Below are positions 59,287 to 64,000 of a DNA stretch of 64,000 nt, piece after piece. Each line of letters opens with the position of its first letter. Position 1 is the first letter of the stretch. The notes below the pieces were generated by a model. The model had not been told where the DNA came from. It saw only the letters and a list, made by a program, of their open reading frames with translations, and searched no databases. A program made the position numbers and the translations under genes. The stretch comes from Myxococcota bacterium (GTDB taxonomy: Bacteria > Myxococcota_A > UBA796 > UBA9615 > JAKLKC01): the NCBI GenBank assembly GCA_023150875.1, contig JAKLKC010000009.1, forward strand, positions 93,120 through 157,119, in the 5' to 3' direction.

Positions 59287-60825
59287 GTGCCGGGATCGAA
59301 GAGCTGGGCCCTCGGGTGCGGGATCGGCCTCATCGGCGCAGCCCTCGGGACCGGCTGCCTGCAGCCCCCCGGCTCCGACGACGACGCCTCCGACGACGAC
59401 GCGGCCGACGACGACGCCTCCGACGACGACGCGGCCGACGACGACGTCGATCCGGACCTGGACGTGCCCGCCGAGGACGCGGACCACCGCATCGAGGGGG
59501 AGGCTTCCTTCGACGTGGCGGGGTGGTCCCTCGGGGTCGGGGACCTGCTGGGGGACGAGACCGACGACCTGGTGGTAGGCGCGGTGGGAGCCGCCCTCCC
59601 CACCGACACTCCAGACCAGCACGGGTACGGGTATGGCCGGGGGGCGGTCTTCGTCCTGCCGGGGCCCCCTCCCCACGACCTGGACTCCCTGGACGTCGCC
59701 GCGGTGGTCCTCTCGGGGGAGGTCCCCGGGGACGGGGCGGGGATGGCCGTCGCGCTGGTGCCGGACGTGGCGGGCCCGGGGCTCTCCCTGGCGGTGGGCG
59801 CGCCCCACAACGGCCGGAACGGCCCCTGGGCGGGGGCGGTCTACGTCTTCCCGCCGGGGAGCGCCGGCAGTGGCCGGGCCTCCCTCGACACCGCCCCCCT
59901 GATCCTCCTGGGCCCCTCCGAGGGGGTGCAAGCGGGCTACTCCCTGGCCGGCGGCGACTTCGATGGCGACGGCGCCGGCGACCTGCTGGTGGGGGCCCCC
60001 GGCGACGCCCTGGGCACCTCCTCGGGAGTGGCCTTCCTGCTCTACGGGCCCCTGGAGCCGGGGGTGCGCTCCCTCGGGGAGGCCCCGGTGGTCATCGCCG
60101 GGGAGGGCACCTTCCAGATGGTCGGCCACGCGGTCGCCTCGGCGGGGGACGTGAGCGGGGACGGCATCGACGACGTGATCGTCGGCGCCCCCGACTACGG
60201 GGAGTCCACCCGGGGGGGGGCGGCGATCTTCTTCGGGCCCGTGGGGGCGGGGATCCGGGAGTTCCGCAACGCCGACGCGCTGATCCTGGGAGACGTGGCG
60301 GACGCCCCCACCGGGGCGGGGTGCGCGGTCGCGGGGCTGGACGACGTCGACGGGGACGGCTGGAAGGACGTCGCCGTGGGGTCCTGCTACGCGCCAGGCT
60401 ACTCCTACACCGGCGTCGTCCACGTGGTCCGGGGCCCCCTGGACGGGGAGATCGACCTCGGGGAGGTGCCGGGCCGCCTCGTGGGCGAGACCCCGTCGGC
60501 GACCTTCCAGGGCATGAGCCTCGCCGGCCACGACCTCGACGAGGACGGCCTCGGGGACCTGCTGGTGGGGATCCCGGGGGTGGCGGCGCCGGGCCTGGAC
60601 GCGGGCTCGGCCTACGCCTGGGTCGGCCCCTTCCCGGACGTCGAGTCCTCCCTCTCGGACGCGGACGTCCGCTTCCGTCCCGAGGGGGTGGGGTCCTGGC
60701 TCGGCGCCTCCCTCGCCCCCATCCGGGGGTGGACCGACACCGCCGCCCGGGGCGTGGCCGTGGGAGCCCCCGGCTACCCCGACGGCGTGGGGCGGGGCGG
60801 GGTGTACGTCTTCGGGTGGCCCTGA
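59287..60825 (+). CDS. Secreted FG-GAP repeat protein with acidic linker
   Basis: This 512-residue protein has an N-terminal export signal ending in ALGTGC (possible lipidated Cys24, weak lipobox), a 25-residue linker made only of Asp, Ala and Ser with one Val, then a seven-bladed-propeller type array of FG-GAP/integrin-alpha repeats. Blades are marked by FDGDGAGDLLVGAPGD, VSGDGIDDVIVGAPDY, VDGDGWKDVAVG and LDEDGLGDLLVGIPG; the D-x-D-x-D-G loops bind calcium. It is probably a surface adhesion or binding protein. The GTG start has GGAGGA about 10 bases upstream. Confidence 0.8.
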   Translation: MPGSKSWALGCGIGLIGAALGTGCLQPPGSDDDASDDDAADDDASDDDAADDDVDPDLDVPAEDADHRIEGEASFDVAGWSLGVGDLLGDETDDLVVGAVGAALPTDTPDQHGYGYGRGAVFVLPGPPPHDLDSLDVAAVVLSGEVPGDGAGMAVALVPDVAGPGLSLAVGAPHNGRNGPWAGAVYVFPPGSAGSGRASLDTAPLILLGPSEGVQAGYSLAGGDFDGDGAGDLLVGAPGDALGTSSGVAFLLYGPLEPGVRSLGEAPVVIAGEGTFQMVGHAVASAGDVSGDGIDDVIVGAPDYGESTRGGAAIFFGPVGAGIREFRNADALILGDVADAPTGAGCAVAGLDDVDGDGWKDVAVGSCYAPGYSYTGVVHVVRGPLDGEIDLGEVPGRLVGETPSATFQGMSLAGHDLDEDGLGDLLVGIPGVAAPGLDAGSAYAWVGPFPDVESSLSDADVRFRPEGVGSWLGASLAPIRGWTDTAARGVAVGAPGYPDGVGRGGVYVFGWP

Positions 60826-60843
60826 CGGGCGCCGCGGCCCGCG

Positions 60844-60873
60844 TTGCGCCCGCCGCCGCCCCCGGGACATACT
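60844..60873 (+). promoter_or_regulatory. Putative promoter of the MalK-type gene
   Basis: TTGCGC (60844-60849), 18 bases, CATACT (60868-60873). It shares CGTTGCGCC and the 18-base spacing with the promoter-like sequence before the MalE-like gene at 62715, which suggests common control. Confidence 0.45.
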
Positions 60874-60895
60874 CCCCCCGTCCGGGGGGTACGCC

Positions 60896-61969
60896 TTGGC
60901 CGAGATCGAGCTTCGCGGGGTCGAGAAGCGCTACGAGCGCCAGGCGGTGATCCACGGCGTCGACCTGACGGTGGGCGACGGCGAGTTCCTGGTGCTGGTG
61001 GGCCCGTCGGGCTGCGGCAAGTCGACGCTGCTGCGGATGATCGCCGGCCTCGAGGAGATCGACGCCGGCGACCTGCTCATCGACGGCCGCCGCGCCAACG
61101 ACCTGCGCCCCCGGGACCGGGACCTGGCGATGGTCTTCCAGAGTTACGCGCTATACCCCCACATGAGCGTGGGCCGGAACCTCGCCTTCGCCCTGGAGCT
61201 GGCCCGGGTCCCCCGGGAGGAGGTCCGGCGGCGGGTGGCCGAGGCCGCGGAGATCCTGGGCCTCGCCGACCTGCTGGACCGCCTGCCCCGCCAGCTCTCG
61301 GGGGGCCAGCGGCAGCGGGTGGCCATGGGAAGGGCCATCGTGCGCCGCCCCCGGGCCTTCCTCTTCGACGAGCCCCTGAGCAACCTCGACGCCGCCCTGA
61401 GGGGCCGCATGCGCGTCGAGCTGAAGCGCCTGCACCAGCGCCTGTCGGCGACGTCGATCTACGTCACCCACGACCAGGTGGAGGCGATGACCCTCGCCGA
61501 TCGGATCGCGGTGCTGAAGGGAGGCCGCCTCCAGCAGGTGGGCACCCCCGCGGAGCTGTACGCCCGTCCCGGCAACCGCTTCGTCGCCGGCTTCATCGGC
61601 TCGCCGGAGATGAACTTCCTGCCCGCCACGGCGACCGGCACAGCCCTCGCGGGGCGGGGGTTCGTCGTGGAAACACTCGTCAATTCCATACCTTCCGGCC
61701 ACGGCGTCCACGTCGGCGCGCGCCCCCACGACCTGGTCCTGGGGAAGGGCGAAGGGCCGGGCCTCATGGCCCGGGGCCGGCTGGACGTCGTGGAGCCCCT
61801 GGGCTGGGAGGCCCACCTTCACGTCCGGATCGGCGAGGAGGCGGTGGTGGCGAGGGTGGAGGCGAGGGAGGCCGCGACGCTGCGCCCCGGGGACGAGCTG
61901 AGCCTCTTCGCGCCCCTCTCCTCGGTCCACCTGTTCGACGCCGGCAGCGGGGCGCGGATCGGCGATTGA
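60896..61969 (+). CDS. MalK/UgpC-type ABC transporter ATPase
   Basis: This is a 357-residue ABC ATPase for carbohydrate import. Walker A is GPSGCGKST, the Q-loop region FQSYALYPHM, the signature LSGGQRQRVAMGRAI, Walker B FLFDEPLSNLD and the switch His in YVTHDQVEAM. A C-terminal TOBE/OB regulatory domain (about 240-355) is typical of MalK and UgpC. It energises uptake with membrane subunits not present in this window. The start is TTG 60896; GGGGGG 7 bases upstream may serve as ribosome site. The MalE-like gene lies 0.8 kb downstream. Confidence 0.93.
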   Translation: MAEIELRGVEKRYERQAVIHGVDLTVGDGEFLVLVGPSGCGKSTLLRMIAGLEEIDAGDLLIDGRRANDLRPRDRDLAMVFQSYALYPHMSVGRNLAFALELARVPREEVRRRVAEAAEILGLADLLDRLPRQLSGGQRQRVAMGRAIVRRPRAFLFDEPLSNLDAALRGRMRVELKRLHQRLSATSIYVTHDQVEAMTLADRIAVLKGGRLQQVGTPAELYARPGNRFVAGFIGSPEMNFLPATATGTALAGRGFVVETLVNSIPSGHGVHVGARPHDLVLGKGEGPGLMARGRLDVVEPLGWEAHLHVRIGEEAVVARVEAREAATLRPGDELSLFAPLSSVHLFDAGSGARIGD

Positions 61970-62047
61970 CGGGGGGGCCCGGGATGCACGCCCGGCGCGC
62001 GTGCCGAGTGTCCTGGTGTGCCACGTTCCTGGAACGGATGGCGCTCG

Positions 62048-62095
62048 GAGATCCACTCCGGCACACCTCCCTTGCCGACAGACCGCTCGGTATCC
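62048..62095 (-). pseudogene. Remnant of a duplicated lipoprotein C terminus
   Basis: On the minus strand this stretch reads GYRAVCRQGRCAGVDL, clearly related to GFRAICHRGHCAAVDL at the C terminus of the intact lipoprotein gene just upstream (62113-62493). No start or complete gene goes with it, so it is the 3' end of a lost tandem copy. Confidence 0.6.
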
Positions 62096-62112
62096 GTGGG
62101 GAGGATCGATGT

Positions 62113-62493
62113 TCATCTTGCGGGGGGTAGATCCACCGCGGCACAGTGGCCACGGTGACAGATGGCTCTGAACCCGCGAACCGGATCAGCCCACCCAATG
62201 TTGCAGAACAGAGAACATGACACATCCCCGCAGACGTTCGCCCACGCTGCCTCGATCGTCGAAACCTGGTCCACCGGCACCGGCCAGCCGTTGGTTGCAT
62301 CGCAGTAGGAGTCGGGATCGTCGGGACAGTAGCCAACCTCTTCTGGAGGAACACCACACTGGGAGATGACGCAGTCCTCATCGACGGCGCACTCGCAGTC
62401 GTACGCCACACACTCCCGTTCGACGCACCCACACAGGCAGAGAAGAACTGCGACAACACCTGAACGAACTACGGCGTGAGGATTCGTGAACAT
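62113..62493 (-). CDS. Small cysteine-rich lipoprotein
   Basis: This 126-residue protein has a lipoprotein signal (VVAVLLCLCGC, Cys23) and a mature part with 13 further cysteines, including CECAVDEDCVISQCGVP and GDVSCSLFCNIGW, presumably disulphide-bonded. No known family is recognised. The surrounding DNA is lower in GC than its neighbours, which may indicate recent acquisition. A remnant of a second copy follows its 3' end. ATG 62493 is set by the signal peptide. Confidence 0.65.
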   Translation of the reverse strand: MFTNPHAVVRSGVVAVLLCLCGCVERECVAYDCECAVDEDCVISQCGVPPEEVGYCPDDPDSYCDATNGWPVPVDQVSTIEAAWANVCGDVSCSLFCNIGWADPVRGFRAICHRGHCAAVDLPPAR

Positions 62494-62546
62494 TGTATCA
62501 TGCCCATCCGATTGCGGCCGACAGCTCTGGGCCTCCCCGCTCATCC

Positions 62547-62595
62547 CTCCGCGTTCTCTGCGGGCCCTGGACGGGCCACTCTGCGTCTCTGTGGG
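62547..62595. repeat. Two related CTCYGCGT-type motifs
   Basis: CTCCGCGTTCTCTGCGGG (62547-62564) and CTCTGCGTCTCTGTGGG (62579-62595) are imperfect copies in direct orientation. Similar strings recur in intergenic DNA of many environmental bacteria, as far as I recall; the function is unknown. Confidence 0.3.
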
Positions 62596-62714
62596 CGAGC
62601 CAAGGACGGCGAGCCATTCACTCCGGCCGGGAGCGCGGCAAGATGGGGGCAGTCTAGCACGCCGGACCGCCGGGTCGGGACGCCTGGGGTTTCCTCCCAT
62701 CCGCCGCGCCCCCG

Positions 62715-62744
62715 TTGCGCCGCGGCCGGAGCCACTGGTATACC
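62715..62744 (+). promoter_or_regulatory. Putative promoter of the MalE-like gene
   Basis: TTGCGC (62715-62720), 18 bases, TATACC (62739-62744), the latter inside the palindrome GGTATACC. The predicted start is near 62751, only about 12 bases before the TTG start codon. Confidence 0.45.
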
Positions 62745-62762
62745 CCGGCTCCCGGGGGCGCC

Positions 62763-64000
62763 TTGGACGGTAGACAGCCACCGAGCGGGACCGACCTGCG
62801 AAGGGGCCGAAGTGCCCTCCGGGTCGTCGTCGCCCTCCTCGTCCTCGGCTTCGCCGTCGCCTGCCTGTCGGCGCCGGCCCTGGCCGCCGAGCCCCTCTCC
62901 CTGTGGCACGCCTACCGGGGTGACGAGAGGGCGGGGCTCGAGGCCGCCGTCGCCGCCTGGAACGAGGCCCACCCCGAGGCCCCCGCCGCCGCCCAGGCCA
63001 TCCCCTACGAGGCCCTGTCGGCGAAGCTGGAGGCGGCGATCCCGCTGGGCAACGGGCCCGACGTGTTCGTGTTCGCCCACGAGAGGGTGGGCAAGTGGAG
63101 CCGGGCGGGGCTGGTGCGCCCTGTGGACGAGGGGGCGGAGGGGGCCTCCCCGGGGCTCTTCTCCGCCCCCGCCGCCGAGGCGATGCGGGCGGACGGGAGG
63201 GCCTGGGGGCTGCCGCTGGCCACCAAGTGCCTGGCCCTGTTCTACGATCCCCACGCCGTCCCCCACGCCCCCGAGACCACCGACGCGCTGGCGGCCGCCG
63301 CCCGGGCCGCCACCGATCCCGGGGCGGGGCGCTACGGCCTCGGCTGGCTCGCCGGGGACTTCTACTTCCACGCCGCCTTCCTCCACGGCTTCGGGGGCGC
63401 GGTCTTCGATCCCGGGGGGGGCCTCTCCCTGGACTCCCCCCCCATGGTCCGCTCCCTGGCCCTGGTCCGGGACCTCGCCGTCACCCGGGGGATCGCCCCC
63501 GACGAGCCCTCCTCCACCCTGCTGGGCCAGCTCTTCAACGAGGGGCGCCTGGCCATGGTCCTGAGCGGGCCCTGGTTCCTCGGGGAGATCGCCCCGGGCC
63601 GGACCTTCTCCGTCGCCCCCCTGCCGCGGATCTCCGAGACCGGCCAGCCCATGCGTCCCTTCCTGACGGTGGAGGCGGCGTGGGTGTCCGCCCGCTCACC
63701 GCGTCCCGGGCCCGCCCAAGAGTTGGCCGCCTTCCTGGCCTCGGGGCCGGGGGCGAGGATCCGCGCCGTCCGGGGGGGCCAGACCGTCGCCGCCCGGGCG
63801 GTGCTGGAGGATCCGGGGCTCGGGAAGGATCCCGTCGCCGCCGTCTTCGCCCGTCAGGCCGCCCTCGCCGTCCCCATGCCCTCCCGCCCCGAGATGGACG
63901 CGGTGTGGGAGCCCGCCAACCAGGCGCTGCGCAAGCTGCTGCGCGGGGATCTGGAGCCCGAGGCCGCCGCCCGCTTCGCCCAGCGGCGGGCGGAGCTGGT
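62763..64000 (+). CDS. Sugar ABC transporter binding protein, MalE-like (3' end outside window)
   Basis: At least 412 codons are present and the frame is still open at the window end. An arginine-rich n-region (LRRGRSALR) and hydrophobic core (VVVALLVLGFAVACLSA) form a signal peptide cut near ALA/AE. The mature protein reads LSLWHAYRGDERAGLEAAVA, VPY-type IPYEALSAKLEAAI, GPDVFVFAHERVGKW, AMVLSGPWFLGEI and FLTVEAAWVSARS, in the order of maltose-binding proteins. It captures maltose or related sugars in the periplasm for the MalK-type transporter. The TTG start at 62763 is the only start that gives a full signal peptide; there is no good ribosome site, so it is the least certain part. Confidence 0.85.
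   Translation, partial: MDGRQPPSGTDLRRGRSALRVVVALLVLGFAVACLSAPALAAEPLSLWHAYRGDERAGLEAAVAAWNEAHPEAPAAAQAIPYEALSAKLEAAIPLGNGPDVFVFAHERVGKWSRAGLVRPVDEGAEGASPGLFSAPAAEAMRADGRAWGLPLATKCLALFYDPHAVPHAPETTDALAAAARAATDPGAGRYGLGWLAGDFYFHAAFLHGFGGAVFDPGGGLSLDSPPMVRSLALVRDLAVTRGIAPDEPSSTLLGQLFNEGRLAMVLSGPWFLGEIAPGRTFSVAPLPRISETGQPMRPFLTVEAAWVSARSPRPGPAQELAAFLASGPGARIRAVRGGQTVAARAVLEDPGLGKDPVAAVFARQAALAVPMPSRPEMDAVWEPANQALRKLLRGDLEPEAAARFAQRRAEL

Noticed and set aside
62025..62035. GTTCCTGGAAC as a second parS-like or operator site
   Set aside because: The odd-length dyad has the wrong spacing for parS and no matching gene context.

Overview
The window is very GC-rich DNA of a Gram-negative bacterium. 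It encodes a porin, several lipoproteins with acidic or cysteine-rich mature parts, a cbb3 oxidase, sigma-54 regulation and many eukaryote-like domains (kinase fold, FHA, FG-GAP, lamin-tail, ubiquitin-pathway folds). This mix suggests a myxobacterium-like or other deltaproteobacterial lineage; no rRNA or marker gene is present to fix the taxon. Start codons are often GTG or TTG, and neighbouring genes very often overlap as ATGA, GTGA or TTGA, which I used to choose starts.

Layout. (1) 1-10.5 kb, plus strand: an operon with a membrane pseudokinase, an AAA+ ATPase, a membrane FHA protein, three small or proline-rich proteins, an 849-residue disordered protein and a gpV-type spike. These are accessory and spike genes of a contractile injection system (CIS). 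(2) 10.5-12.5 kb, minus: a methyltransferase and a CoA-transferase. (3) 12.7-21.5 kb, plus: a periplasmic haem protein and a complete cbb3 oxidase operon with assembly genes (ccoNOQP, ccoG, fixH-like, ccoI, ccoS, SafE-like). (4) 21.6-26.0 kb: a globin-coupled histidine kinase, a second hybrid kinase and an NtrC-type sigma-54 activator. Three good -24/-12 sites lie at 12541 (minus), 12668 (plus) and 21592 (plus). (5) 26-35.6 kb: a TrmH-type methyltransferase, a lamin-tail lipoprotein, a SNF2 helicase, a PilT-like ATPase, a HigBA-type toxin-antitoxin pair and a small lipoprotein. (6) 35.6-53.5 kb, mostly minus: the main CIS structural operon (two sheath-like proteins, two tubes, LysM adaptor, gpD hub, gp25, gpJ, gpI and others). 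It runs by direct stop/start overlap into an E1-like enzyme, a membrane RING-like protein, a ubiquitin-like protein and an E2; a JAMM protease and a second pseudokinase follow. An FHA-transmembrane-lytic transglycosylase gene sits inside on the other strand. (7) 53.9-64 kb: a LamB-like porin, a pyruvyltransferase/methyltransferase fusion with a glycosyltransferase-like partner, an FG-GAP protein, a MalK-type ATPase, a cysteine-rich lipoprotein and a MalE-like binding protein cut by the window end.

The most unusual system is region 6. It holds a full set of ubiquitin-pathway folds (E1, E2, RING-like E3 candidate, modifier and deconjugase), and the E1 start codon overlaps the stop codon of a CIS gene. 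The modifier ends in RRGG plus six residues, so the JAMM enzyme has an obvious maturation job. My inference is that the modifier is attached to a component, cargo or anchor of the injection system. Pseudokinases, FHA domains and a lytic transglycosylase suggest that the particle is docked to, or released through, the producer's own envelope. Function and substrates are inference; the domain calls rest on visible motifs.
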